Shown: piece after piece, positions 39,285 to 48,052 of the stretch
Numbering within the stretch: the first letter of the stretch is position 1
Layout: every line of letters begins with the position of its first letter
Source: Candidatus Caldatribacterium sp.
Lineage (GTDB): Bacteria > Atribacterota > Atribacteria > Atribacterales > Caldatribacteriaceae
Assembly: GCA_028275365.1 (NCBI GenBank)
Contig: JAPWUU010000004.1
Span: 1-54,701, forward strand
Reading direction: 5' to 3'
DNA: 54,701 nucleotides
The notes under the pieces: generated by a model
The model's database searches: none
What the model saw: the letters and a program-made list of their open reading frames with translations, nothing else
Told to the model about the DNA's origin: nothing
Position numbers and translations under genes: made by a program

Positions 39285-42200
39285 TCTACCCGGAGCGTTC
39301 CACCTCCGGAGAGACTCGACACCCCTGGGTTGTACATGCACTCTGCCTGTACCGGAGCTACGGTGAACGTCCCGGAGGTAACGGCCGTGACGCGGTAGCG
39401 GTACGATACCTTCCCCTCAAGGTGCGAGAAGAAGAGCACCACCCGGTCATCCCGACGGTCCACAAAGACCGGGAGCATCGCTTCCCCGGTTTCCCCCGGG
39501 GTTTCAAGGTGGGTGAACTCCAGTCCTCCAGGGAGGAGGTCCACCACCACAACGTTGTCAAGAGGCCTTGGGGCTTCAAGCTCGATGAGGACTAAAATGT
39601 CCTCGCCCCGGGGAACAACAAGGTCTTTCAGGGGATTTCCTGAGGCATCGAGGTACGTCCTCCGAACCGCTATGCCCCGGTCCCAGGGTGATGGGGGTGT
39701 TGCCGGCACACCCTCGGCGACGAGAAGGTAAAAGATCCTCCCCTGGCCTTCGTTCCGGATGGTCCACGGCGGGGAGGGGAGGAGGGTCAGGTCAAGACCT
39801 GCCCGGTCCCTGCCGCTAGAGGAGGCAAGGGTCTCGCCGGTTTTCCCAAGGATTTTCGCTTCGAAGGTTTCGGCTCGCTTTTCCTGGGCAAAATACCGGG
39901 AAAGGGCAAAGAGCAGAAACGCTGCTTCCTGGGTGGAAAGATACGCCCGCTCCCTGAGAACCTCCTGGAGTTTCCCCGCAAGGTACGTCGCCCGGGTGTG
40001 GGTGGGGTCAAGCTCAAGCTCAAGGAGGAGGGCTAAAGCCCCCTCCCGAAGGGGCGATTCGTACACCCCACCGCTTTGGGGTTCTCTGGAGAGATCTGGC
40101 GTCCACTCCCCAACCAGACTACGGGCAAGGTCCTTCTGGCCAAGGAGCGCATAGGTGAGGGCGAGGAAGAAGACTCCTGACTCCCTAAGGTACGTTCGTT
40201 TTTCCCGGAGTTCCTCAAGGGTGCTCAACGGCCTCTCTCCAGAGAGCGCAAGGACGTAGGCGGCGTAGGCTTTGGCAGTGTAGAAATCCCGGAGTTCTTC
40301 TTCCCAGCTGGTGTACGGTGGCATGGTGAGAAAGCGCAGGAGGTAGCTTTTGGCTTCCTCAAGGGGTGGGGGAGGAATGTCCACACCTTGTTTTTGCGCT
40401 TCCAGGAGGAAGTGATAGGCGTACGCCGAATCCCAGGGACGGCTTTCCCCTCCCGGCCAGGCGCTGAAGCCGCCGTCAGGGGTCTGGAGGGAGAGGATTC
40501 GGCGAATCTTCCGCATGAGGTGCTTTTCGGCAAGTGCCCGAGGAGCAAGGAGGGGGTCAAGGTCCTGCAGGTATTCTGGAAGAAGCAGGGCCACCCAGCC
40601 ACTTGAAGTCGTCTGCTCCAGGCACCCGTACGGGTACTCCCAGAGGATTGAGGCAAGACGCCTGAGGTCGACATCGGGAGTGCCGGAGAGAAGCAGTTGC
40701 CCCCTGAAGGTCCGGACTACAAAGCTCTCCGGAATGTCCAGGGTTTCCTCCTCACCAGGGTTGACGCTTCCGGCAAGGGAGATGGTGATTCTTGGGGCGG
40801 CTGGACGAATGGGGAAACGGAAAGCCCTGTGCTTTGTTTTTTCTGCAAAGCGCACCGAAAGGTTCATCTCCGCATCTCCGACAATCCCCAAGGTTTTTGC
40901 CGAGAAGTAGGCCACGTCTTTCCCCCGGGGTGGGAGGGTGAGAGTGACTTCTTTCGGGGTGACCTCGAGGAGGTCGTTGGTCGAAAGGGTGAGCGTTACC
41001 TGGGTGGGGGCATCGTTTTTCGAGAAAACCGTGACCGGGATGGTGCAGGTGTCTTCCGGGGCCAGGGCTTTCGGATGGAGGACCTCGGCCACGATCTCCT
41101 CTTCAAGGAGGACCTCCGTGGCGCTACTCCCGAATTGATCTTCCTTGAAGGCCAGGGCCACCATTCGTGCTGTTGTGGCCACATCGGGGAGAGCAAGCTC
41201 AAGCGTGACCTTTCCCTCTTTGTCGGTGACAAGACCCGAAACAAAGAGGGAGAGGATTTCAAAGAGTGCAGGACGGAGGAAAGAGAGCTGTGCCTTGAGA
41301 AAGGCCTCTTCCGGAGCACCTCCGGCCGGATGGAGGAGGGGCGTCGTTTGGGGTTCACCCAGGATGAGGTTGCCGTAGAGGTCAAAGGTTCCGACCCCAA
41401 GGCGGCGCTTGGCGGAGAAGAACCCCAGGGGGTCGGGGACGGGTTCATCGGTGAGGGCGAGGACGCCAACGTCCACAAGGCTTAGGGCGACTTCAGCCCC
41501 GGGAACGGGATTTCCGTGGGTATCCCGGACCGTCACCGTACAGGGGAGTTTCTCCCCGGGGCGGGCGCTCGTTTGGGTTGTGATGGTCACCACGAGGCGA
41601 TGGTCTTCCTGGTCCACGAAAAGGGGCGTGACCCCCAGAGCCCGAAGCGGACCTTCTTGTGGGGTGCCTTCCTTAAGGAGCACGAGGGAACAGTAGGCGT
41701 TGGGGGCCATGGCCTCGGTGACCTCGAAGCGGATTTCGCCACTCTCCTCAAGCGCAACAATCCGGGAGAGCACGATGGTGTCCGTTTCCACGGTGAACAG
41801 GGCTTTTCCGGCAAACGGTGCCCGGTACCGCAGGGTGGCCTCTTCCCCCAGGCGGTATCGGGATTTGTCAAGAACGAGATTGAGGCGGTCCGGTAGAGCC
41901 TCACCCTGAGGAGCAAGACCGTACCGTCCGAAAACGAAGAACCTGCGGGTGGTGGTGCTCAGGGATTGGGGCTCGCTCACCTCAAGGAGGTACTCTCCGT
42001 AAGTTTTCGGCGTGAAGGTGTAGGTTCCCTTCCCTTCGGCAAGAGCAAGGGAAGTCTCCACCTCAGGTACCCATTCCTCCTCTTCCCGGTACCGCAGGCC
42101 TTCGCCCTCTTCCGGGGCGGAGAGCACAAAATGGCGCAGGATGCGGAGGATCCGGAGATTCACCTCGGTTTCCTTTGGCTTTCCTTCTCTGTCAAGTGCC

Positions 42201-44605
42201 ACAAGGGCAATGGCAAGGGGGACTCCCGGTTCGAATTCCCCTTCCGGGAGGGCCACTCCCAGGTACACGGGGTAGGGGGAAACCAGGATGTTCAGGCTTT
42301 CGCTCACCGGGCGACCAGCAGGATCGCTCACGGTGACGGTGACTTTCCCGGTGAGGAAAGCAGGAGGACGGAGGTCTGGAGGAACCGTGAACGAGAAGGA
42401 CGCCCTTCCCTCTTCGTTCAGCGTCCCCTCCCCAAGAGGAAGGGTGAAGGGGGAAAAGGTCGCTTCTTTGTTGCCGAAAGTGTAGGTGGCAAAGTCGGGG
42501 AAGGAGGGGGGAGTACTTTCAAAGACCACCTGGGCAGTGAAAGGGAGCCCCGATGCCTTCCGGCCAAAGAGGTACTCGCCCGTAACGTCCACGCTCACGT
42601 CCTCCCCGGTTGCGACCGAGAGGGAACTTGCCTGAAGGTTAACCCGGAGGCGAGGAGGGGCGAACTCCTCGACAAGGAACTGCTTCTCCGCAAGGACTGT
42701 CTTCCCATCCGGGAGGGTAAGGGAGAGGACGTACGCTCCTGTGGGGGCGTTCTCCGGAAGGAGAAGAGAGAAGGTTGCCCCACCCTGTGGGGAGAGCATG
42801 GTGCTCTCTTCCGCAATTTCCCGACCCAGAGGGTTTCTCACCGCAAACCGGATGGGGAAAGCCGGCGGAGGAAGGAGCTCCGGTCCCCGGACAATGGCCT
42901 GGGCTTTGAGTTCTTCACCTGGCCGGAAAACTCCCCGGGGGAGGTAGAGAAAGGCCTCGTAGCCTTTTCGCAGGTACTCCCGCCCGGTGATATCAAAGCC
43001 ACTTACGGCGAAGAGTTCCCCCTCTAAGACCAGGAACGAGAGGTCGTCTGTGGTCTGCACCGTGACGATGTAGGGCCTGGTCTTTTCGTCCCAGGGGATG
43101 TCCCGAGTCCCCAGGAAGAGTCCTCCTTCATCGCAGGTTCCTTCAAGGAGCAGCTGATTGGTTCGGGAGAAGACCTTGACCCAGGCGTTGACAAGGGGTG
43201 TTCCATCCCGCAGGGAATTGGCCCACACGAGGATACCCTGGGGGAAAACCTTGGCGACGATGCCAATATCGGTGAAGGCCACAAGGTGCTCGGCGAAGGC
43301 CCAGCTCTCGTCGCTTGCATCCTGGGCGATGAGAAGATACGTCCCCTTTCGGTTTCCCGTGAGGTGCACAAGGTCTAAAGCTTTCCGCACAGGGACATTG
43401 GGAGGACTGTCGTTGAAGAGCGTCTCTTCCCGGACAAGTTCCCCTAAGGCCTCAGCGGGAACCTGGGGGAGGTTTGCCAGGGCGACGGGGATGTTGTTGT
43501 CGTAGAGCCGCCAGAGGAGCACACGCACCTTAGGAACGTTGAGGAGCGTTACGGGGATTCGTGCCCCCAGCGCTTCGGTGACGTAGGTCCCGGTAACGGG
43601 GAAGGCAACGGAAGGGTAGAGATCGGGGATGATGATGGCCTGGGTGAAATCCTCAAGGAGTTTCGCTCCGTTGCGTGCCTGGGCTCCACGCTTCACGGTG
43701 ATGACCTTCCGTTCCCTGGGGAGAAAAGGCCCAACGATGGCAAACCCTCCGTAGCTTCGACGAACCGTGAAGGGGGATGGGGGGTCGACGCGGATGAAGG
43801 GAGCCAGGGCTTCTGGGTCAACAGGCGTGGAGGTGTTGAAGGTGATAACGCAGGACTCAGGGCTCTCGAAGTACACCCAGTTCTCCAGAATCTCAAAGGC
43901 GTAGGTGACTTCAAGGGTCTTCCGGTAGGCGTCCTCAAGGCCCAGGGGACCCCGCTCGCTCGTGAGTCCGGGGAGGATTTCCACAGAAAGCACCGGTTCC
44001 TGAAGGGGAACGGTTGTCAGGTAGAGCCTGGTGCTTGCCGGACCTAAGGGGAGCGCGTAGGGAACTTCGTTTCCCCGGGAATCCCGAAGCGTCAGAAACC
44101 CCCGGAGTTTCTGAGGAAGCACGGGAAGGGAGAAACTGCACTCCAGCACCACCCCACCCTCTTCGGTGTAGTCCACCTGCTTGATGCCAAGAACTCTGAG
44201 AGGTTCGGTGGAGAGGGTGAAATCGTGGCGCCCGGCGAGGAGCTTACCCCGCACATCCCGGAAGTCGTCCCGGAAGCGGAAGACGTACCGGGTGGCTTCC
44301 CGAAGCGCTCCTTTGGGCTTCAGCACCAGGGTTTTCTCATCCTCCCAGAGGAACTGCCCCTGGAGGGGCGGATTGATGGAGAGGGGAAGGAAGGAGAAAT
44401 CCTGGGAAACCCCAACGTCCTCGTGTGTGACGACCTCCCGGGAGAAAACGATACGGATTTCGGTGAGCACCGGTGGCACCAGGGTGTCGGGGGGTGGCAG
44501 GATGGAGAGGATGGTGAACTCTTCCTCCTGGGCGAAAAGGAGGCCACAGAGTACCAGGACCCCGACCACCACGAAAACAGCCCCACAGAAAAGGCGACCT
44601 TTCAC
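39281..44605 (-). CDS. Bacterial alpha-2-macroglobulin with thioester
   Basis: The giant 1774-residue protein follows the bacterial alpha-2-macroglobulin plan. It has a signal peptide (core CGAVFVVVGVLVLCGLLFA, no good lipobox), repeated MG beta-domains, the A2M bait-region/alpha-2 domain (VTLELALPDVATTARMVALAFK), and the thioester motif CLEQ at C1328-Q1331 within YPYGCLEQTTSS. An alpha/alpha toroid and a C-terminal MG10-like domain complete it. It would trap proteases in the periplasm by covalent linkage. I choose the GTG at 44605: GGAGGG precedes it, while the ATG at 44635 overlaps the -10 box and has no ribosome site. pbpC follows with a 4-nt overlap. Confidence 0.94.
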   Translation of the reverse strand: MKGRLFCGAVFVVVGVLVLCGLLFAQEEEFTILSILPPPDTLVPPVLTEIRIVFSREVVTHEDVGVSQDFSFLPLSINPPLQGQFLWEDEKTLVLKPKGALREATRYVFRFRDDFRDVRGKLLAGRHDFTLSTEPLRVLGIKQVDYTEEGGVVLECSFSLPVLPQKLRGFLTLRDSRGNEVPYALPLGPASTRLYLTTVPLQEPVLSVEILPGLTSERGPLGLEDAYRKTLEVTYAFEILENWVYFESPESCVITFNTSTPVDPEALAPFIRVDPPSPFTVRRSYGGFAIVGPFLPRERKVITVKRGAQARNGAKLLEDFTQAIIIPDLYPSVAFPVTGTYVTEALGARIPVTLLNVPKVRVLLWRLYDNNIPVALANLPQVPAEALGELVREETLFNDSPPNVPVRKALDLVHLTGNRKGTYLLIAQDASDESWAFAEHLVAFTDIGIVAKVFPQGILVWANSLRDGTPLVNAWVKVFSRTNQLLLEGTCDEGGLFLGTRDIPWDEKTRPYIVTVQTTDDLSFLVLEGELFAVSGFDITGREYLRKGYEAFLYLPRGVFRPGEELKAQAIVRGPELLPPPAFPIRFAVRNPLGREIAEESTMLSPQGGATFSLLLPENAPTGAYVLSLTLPDGKTVLAEKQFLVEEFAPPRLRVNLQASSLSVATGEDVSVDVTGEYLFGRKASGLPFTAQVVFESTPPSFPDFATYTFGNKEATFSPFTLPLGEGTLNEEGRASFSFTVPPDLRPPAFLTGKVTVTVSDPAGRPVSESLNILVSPYPVYLGVALPEGEFEPGVPLAIALVALDREGKPKETEVNLRILRILRHFVLSAPEEGEGLRYREEEEWVPEVETSLALAEGKGTYTFTPKTYGEYLLEVSEPQSLSTTTRRFFVFGRYGLAPQGEALPDRLNLVLDKSRYRLGEEATLRYRAPFAGKALFTVETDTIVLSRIVALEESGEIRFEVTEAMAPNAYCSLVLLKEGTPQEGPLRALGVTPLFVDQEDHRLVVTITTQTSARPGEKLPCTVTVRDTHGNPVPGAEVALSLVDVGVLALTDEPVPDPLGFFSAKRRLGVGTFDLYGNLILGEPQTTPLLHPAGGAPEEAFLKAQLSFLRPALFEILSLFVSGLVTDKEGKVTLELALPDVATTARMVALAFKEDQFGSSATEVLLEEEIVAEVLHPKALAPEDTCTIPVTVFSKNDAPTQVTLTLSTNDLLEVTPKEVTLTLPPRGKDVAYFSAKTLGIVGDAEMNLSVRFAEKTKHRAFRFPIRPAAPRITISLAGSVNPGEEETLDIPESFVVRTFRGQLLLSGTPDVDLRRLASILWEYPYGCLEQTTSSGWVALLLPEYLQDLDPLLAPRALAEKHLMRKIRRILSLQTPDGGFSAWPGGESRPWDSAYAYHFLLEAQKQGVDIPPPPLEEAKSYLLRFLTMPPYTSWEEELRDFYTAKAYAAYVLALSGERPLSTLEELREKRTYLRESGVFFLALTYALLGQKDLARSLVGEWTPDLSREPQSGGVYESPLREGALALLLELELDPTHTRATYLAGKLQEVLRERAYLSTQEAAFLLFALSRYFAQEKRAETFEAKILGKTGETLASSSGRDRAGLDLTLLPSPPWTIRNEGQGRIFYLLVAEGVPATPPSPWDRGIAVRRTYLDASGNPLKDLVVPRGEDILVLIELEAPRPLDNVVVVDLLPGGLEFTHLETPGETGEAMLPVFVDRRDDRVVLFFSHLEGKVSYRYRVTAVTSGTFTVAPVQAECMYNPGVSSLSGGGTLRVE

Positions 44606-44630
44606 GGGGGAATACCCTCCTTTCCCCTCT

Positions 44631-44639
44631 ATCATACCA
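44631..44639 (-). promoter_or_regulatory. Extended -10 promoter of the alpha-2-macroglobulin operon
   Basis: TGGTATGAT reads on the minus strand (44639-44631), immediately after the stop region of the GatZ-like gene. The predicted start near 44624 leaves the Shine-Dalgarno GGAGGG and the GTG start at 44605 in the leader. Confidence 0.6.
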
Positions 44640-44641
44640 CT

Positions 44642-45940
44642 TCACAGGACTTTTTGAAGCCGAAGGTCGAGGTCCACAAGGTTGAATGCCCGGAAGTACT
44701 TGTCGAGGGCACGTTCAATGGCTGTGAGGACGATGTCCTCCGGGAAGTACCCGTTTCTTTTCAGGTTCTCGTAAAGCAGCACCCTTTTTGCCACCACTTC
44801 CGGCTGGGCCCAGATGTACCGGCATCCTGTTTTCACCAGCCACATTTTCCGCTCTCTGGGGAGTTCCAGGAGGTCCTTCCCCATTTCTTCGGGGAGGAGC
44901 CATTTCTTCCAGCGGCCGCTTTTGCGGACTTCCTGAGTGAGGACCTCAAGGATTTCCGATTTCTCGACCACCAGCTTCCGGGCAAAGAGCTCCTCTTCTA
45001 TGTGGGCGAGCTCAGCCAGGGCGTTGTACTCCTCTTCGGTGAACTCCGGGCCCACGTTGGCCGCCCCCATGCCCGATTTCGGATAGTCCTCGGGGTTCTC
45101 CACGTAGTCGGTGTAGTGTCCCTTGATGAAAGACCCATACGATCGGGCCTTTTCGGAAAGCAGCCGGGCAACCTGGGGGTCAAAGAGGGTGGTGTGGAGG
45201 TCTGTTCCTACCTTCCCCACCACGAAAATCGGCCAGACTTCCCCAAGTCCCCGAGCCTTCAGGGCGTCTTTGAGCCCGGAGAGGAACCGCTCGAAAACCC
45301 CAAGGTCCGCCAGCCCCCCATGGACTTCCTCGGTTCCCACTTCATAGGAGATGGGAGGAAGCCCCCGCTTTTTCCGATGGTTTTCCGCGTGCTCGATGAG
45401 TTCTACCGTCCGTGCAATAACCGTCTCTACAGGAAGCGTCGTTCCGGGAGGCAGGGTTCGGTCCACGGTGGGGTCAACGTGGAGGAGGTCGTACCCTGCG
45501 TCAAGCGCGGCTTCAAACGACCGCTTCACCCAGTCCATGCACGTTTTGAGGTCCCACCCTTCAATGGTGTGCCGGTCCTTCACCCACGGTCCCCCATGGT
45601 CCAGGGCGATGATGATGAGCCCTTCAAAGTGGATGGCCTCGGCCTCCTGTTTCACGAGCTCCACGAATTCCCTCTGGGTGAGCCCCGTGTACCCCCGGTC
45701 GATATCCACCTGGTTCAGTGTGGCGGCGAACTTCACCGGGGCCCGGGCCCGTTTGGCTGCCCGCAGGGCTGCCCGGATGACCGTCCGGGAGTTGGGGCAC
45801 ACGGCAAGGAGTGTCTGGGGTTTCCCCTCAAGCTCTGCCAGCTCCTGCATTTTCTGCATCAGGAAATCACAAACCGGGATACCGGCCTTTTGAGCTTTCT
45901 TCCGGATAGGGCTTGCGTCAACCGTTTCGCGGGGGAACAT
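44642..45940 (-). CDS. GatZ/KbaZ-like protein (tagatose-bisphosphate aldolase subunit family)
   Basis: The 432-residue protein resembles GatZ/KbaZ, the so-called non-catalytic subunits of class II tagatose-1,6-bisphosphate aldolases. It has FAATLNQVDIDRGYTGLTQREF, IALDHGGPWVKDR, LLHVDPTVD, and SYEVGTEEVHGG with PIFVVGKVGTDLHTT. No GatY/KbaY aldolase partner is nearby, so it may act alone; some GatZ-like proteins are sugar (phosphate) epimerases. It starts with GGAAGGAGG upstream, 15 nt after a PfkB sugar kinase, implying a two-gene ketose/ketose-phosphate unit. It lies back to back with the BMC operon and may feed it. Confidence 0.82.
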   Translation of the reverse strand: MFPRETVDASPIRKKAQKAGIPVCDFLMQKMQELAELEGKPQTLLAVCPNSRTVIRAALRAAKRARAPVKFAATLNQVDIDRGYTGLTQREFVELVKQEAEAIHFEGLIIIALDHGGPWVKDRHTIEGWDLKTCMDWVKRSFEAALDAGYDLLHVDPTVDRTLPPGTTLPVETVIARTVELIEHAENHRKKRGLPPISYEVGTEEVHGGLADLGVFERFLSGLKDALKARGLGEVWPIFVVGKVGTDLHTTLFDPQVARLLSEKARSYGSFIKGHYTDYVENPEDYPKSGMGAANVGPEFTEEEYNALAELAHIEEELFARKLVVEKSEILEVLTQEVRKSGRWKKWLLPEEMGKDLLELPRERKMWLVKTGCRYIWAQPEVVAKRVLLYENLKRNGYFPEDIVLTAIERALDKYFRAFNLVDLDLRLQKVL

Positions 45941-45955
45941 CCTCTTCCTCCTTCC

Positions 45956-46891
45956 TTAAAGACGTTCCAGGAATGCTTCCACCTCTTCCCAGGTCGGGGC
46001 TCCTTCCATGGGACCCTTTCTGGTCACCGCCAGGGCTCCCACGGCATTGGCGAACCTCCCCGCCTCCTCCACGCTCATCCCCCGGGAGAGGGCTGCCAGG
46101 AACCCGGCACAGTAACAGTCTCCTGCCCCTGTGGGGTCGACTTCCTCCACAGGGAAGGCCGGAAGCGTGTACACTTCCTTCCTCGTTACCACGGTGGACC
46201 CCCGCTTTCCCTGTTTGATGGCCACAATCTCCGGACCTTCTAAGAGCACCTTCTCTGCAGCCCTCAGGGGATCTTGCTCTCCGGTGAGGACGGAGAGTTC
46301 CTCTTCGGTGGGGAAAACGATGAAACTCTCCCTGAGAATGGGCAGGAAGAGCTCCCGGGCTCGGTCTTTCCCTAAAAGCTCGGGCCTGAAGTTGGGGTCA
46401 AAGCTCACGCGCTTTTTCGCTTCCCGGACGATACGGATAGCCTTCTCGTAAGAAGCTCGACAGTTCTCGTTGATGAGCATGGTGGAGCCCATGACGTGCA
46501 GGAGGTCTACTTTTACGAAATCCTCCTCCCGCACGTCCTCGGGGAATATCTGTCCTGAAGCTGCCCGGGAAATGTGGTAGATGAACTTCCGGGAACCATC
46601 GCTGAAGTAGGTCACAAAGGCCACTCCGGTGGTGAAGTCGTCAAGGATTTTGATGCCTGAGGTGTCCACTCCGTCTTTTTGCAGCCGCTCAAGAACGAGA
46701 AAGCCGAAATCGTCTCGCCCAATGGCACCGACGAAAAAGACCTCGCCTTTCAGGCGGGCCAGGCAATCAGCAAAAATTGCCGGAGCTCCGCTGGGGTACG
46801 GCCCGAGGAAAACCCCGGGAACACCCAGAGGAACGTCCACCTTATCCCGCATGATTTCTACAAGGAGTTCTCCCATGCATCCCACGCGCAT
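45956..46891 (-). CDS. PfkB-family sugar kinase
   Basis: The 311-residue kinase has the ribokinase-like N-terminus (GCMGELLVEIM), substrate loop YPSGAPAIFADCLARL, and the C-terminal DPTGAGDCYCAGFLAALS with the GAGD catalytic motif. It most resembles the 2-keto-3-deoxygluconate/fructokinase-like branch, but the substrate is not certain. AAAGGAGG precedes the ATG. It is divergent from the BMC operon, whose promoter begins 83 nt away, and followed by the GatZ-like gene. Confidence 0.9.
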   Translation of the reverse strand: MRVGCMGELLVEIMRDKVDVPLGVPGVFLGPYPSGAPAIFADCLARLKGEVFFVGAIGRDDFGFLVLERLQKDGVDTSGIKILDDFTTGVAFVTYFSDGSRKFIYHISRAASGQIFPEDVREEDFVKVDLLHVMGSTMLINENCRASYEKAIRIVREAKKRVSFDPNFRPELLGKDRARELFLPILRESFIVFPTEEELSVLTGEQDPLRAAEKVLLEGPEIVAIKQGKRGSTVVTRKEVYTLPAFPVEEVDPTGAGDCYCAGFLAALSRGMSVEEAGRFANAVGALAVTRKGPMEGAPTWEEVEAFLERL

Positions 46892-46973
46892 AGCCCTTCC
46901 TCCTTTCTCCCCAATACCTTAGCGCAAGACCAGAGAAGCCTCAAGCGAAAAAACAGAAACTCTCCGTCCCTCA

Positions 46974-47002
46974 TTGACAGGAGAGGGGCAATGTGTTATA
47001 TA
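46974..47002 (+). promoter_or_regulatory. Promoter of the microcompartment operon
   Basis: TTGACA at 46974-46979 and TATATA at 46997-47002 are 17 nt apart, a near-consensus housekeeping promoter. The predicted start is near 47009, giving a leader of about 75 nt. Confidence 0.88.
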
Positions 47003-47031
47003 CATGACAGAATCTGTGTAAATAATAACAC
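46993..47031 (+). promoter_or_regulatory. Two-part concentric operator over the microcompartment promoter
   Basis: An 11-bp palindrome ACAGA-A-TCTGT (47007-47017) and an outer pair GTGTTAT (46993-46999) with ATAACAC (47025-47031) share exactly the same centre, base 47012. The element covers the -10 box and the start site. No regulator gene is adjacent to bind it. Confidence 0.65.
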
Positions 47032-47032
47032 C

Positions 47033-47060
47033 TCGGCAGGAAGCGCCGGCTCCCTGCCGA
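47033..47060 (+). other. Leader hairpin of the microcompartment operon
   Basis: TCGGCAGG (47033-47040) pairs with CCTGCCGA (47053-47060) around a 12-nt GC-rich loop, ending about 24 nt before the first start codon. It may stabilise the 5' end of the long message. Confidence 0.5.
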
Positions 47061-47084
47061 ACGAATGGAAAGGAGTAGGGAACG

Positions 47085-47411
47085 ATGGGCGAAGTCTACT
47101 CAGATGCTCTGGGCATGATTGAGACCCGTGGGTTTGCGGCGATGGTGGAGGCAGCTGACGCTATGGTCAAAGCGGCAAAGGTGGAACTCGTCGGATACGA
47201 AAAGATTGGTGGAGGGTACGTCACCGCCATCGTGCGAGGGGACGTGGCAGCAGTGCGGGCGGCTCTCGATGCCGGACAGGTTGCGGCGGCAAAGGTTGGA
47301 GAGGTTGTCTCCGTCCATATCATCCCGCGTCCTCATCCGAATGTGGACGAGGTTCTTCCTCTTGGTCGAGGCGGCAAGAAGAAGGACATCACCATCGGTG
47401 AAAAGGATTGA
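47085..47411 (+). CDS. BMC-H hexameric shell protein (PduA/EutM-like)
   Basis: The 108-residue protein is a single Pfam00936-type BMC domain. It starts [24 protein letters not shown], has the edge lysine and pore loop KIGGG in [21 protein letters not shown], and [11 protein letters not shown] at the end of the fold. A charged tail ([15 protein letters not shown]) follows. Hexamers tile the facets of the shell and their pore passes small metabolites. It is the only BMC-H in the operon and the first gene, with AAAGGAG upstream, so it is likely the most abundant product. Confidence 0.97.
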   Translation: MGEVYSDALGMIETRGFAAMVEAADAMVKAAKVELVGYEKIGGGYVTAIVRGDVAAVRAALDAGQVAAAKVGEVVSVHIIPRPHPNVDEVLPLGRGGKKKDITIGEKD

Positions 47412-47429
47412 GAGGGAGAACATTACCCC

Positions 47430-47738
47430 ATGATTCTCGCCAGAGTGGTGGGGACGGTCGTTTCCACCCGCAAAGAGGAGAAAATCAAGGGCATCAAGTT
47501 TCTGCTCCTTGAGAAAATTGACCCCGTGACGCTCCAGGGGAAAGGGGATTACCTTGTGGCCATGGACTGTGTCGGGGCGGGAAAGGGAGAAATTGTTTTC
47601 TACGTTTCAGGGAGCAGCGCCCGGATGACTGCTATCACCGAGGGTAAACCAAGCGATGCCGCCATTGTGGCGATTGTGGATGAAATTGAAGTCGACGGGA
47701 AAGTGGTGTACCAGAAGGACGCCGTTGTGACCACGTGA
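47430..47738 (+). CDS. BMC-P pentameric vertex protein (EutN/CcmL), copy 1
   Basis: The 102-residue protein is a Pfam03319 EutN/CcmL-type vertex protein: MILARVVGTVVSTRKEEKIKGIKFLLLE, then VAMDCVGAGKGEIVFYVSGSSAR and IVAIVDEIEVDGK. Pentamers cap the icosahedral vertices. It is the first of four such paralogs in the operon and follows the BMC-H gene by 18 nt. Confidence 0.95.
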   Translation: MILARVVGTVVSTRKEEKIKGIKFLLLEKIDPVTLQGKGDYLVAMDCVGAGKGEIVFYVSGSSARMTAITEGKPSDAAIVAIVDEIEVDGKVVYQKDAVVTT

Positions 47739-47752
47739 CCAGAGGAGAAGGC

Positions 47753-48052
47753 ATGATTCTGGCTAAGGTTGTTGGAACGGTGGTGGCAAGCCAGAAAAAC
47801 GATGGTATTACCGGGGGGAAGTACCTTCTGGTGCGGGCCTGCGATACCCGGGGGAGAGAAAAGGGCGAGTACCTGGTGGCCCTTGACCTTGTGGGGAGTG
47901 GGAGAGGCGAGGTTGTCCTTATCTCCCAGGGGAGTTCGGCTCGCCAGACCGAGTTCACCTACCAGAAGGCCATAGACTGTGTCATTGTCGGCATCGTGGA
48001 TCGCATAGAAGAGAACGGCCAGGTCGTCTTCCGGAAGGAAGAAGGGCGATGA
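47753..48052 (+). CDS. BMC-P pentameric vertex protein (EutN/CcmL), copy 2
   Basis: The 99-residue EutN/CcmL protein has MILAKVVGTVVASQKNDG, LDLVGSGRGEVVLISQGSSARQ and IVGIVDRIEENGQ. The start at 47753 follows AGAGGAGAAGGC and matches where paralogs begin; a frame extension to 47735 is not needed. Its stop overlaps the pduS start (ATGA). Residue differences from copy 1 in the vertex-pore region suggest distinct vertices rather than redundancy. Confidence 0.95.
   Translation: MILAKVVGTVVASQKNDGITGGKYLLVRACDTRGREKGEYLVALDLVGSGRGEVVLISQGSSARQTEFTYQKAIDCVIVGIVDRIEENGQVVFRKEEGR

Noticed and set aside
44606-44635. ATG at 44635 as the start of the alpha-2-macroglobulin gene
   Set aside because: It overlaps the TATGAT -10 box and has no ribosome site; the GTG at 44605 has GGAGGG and starts a proper signal peptide.
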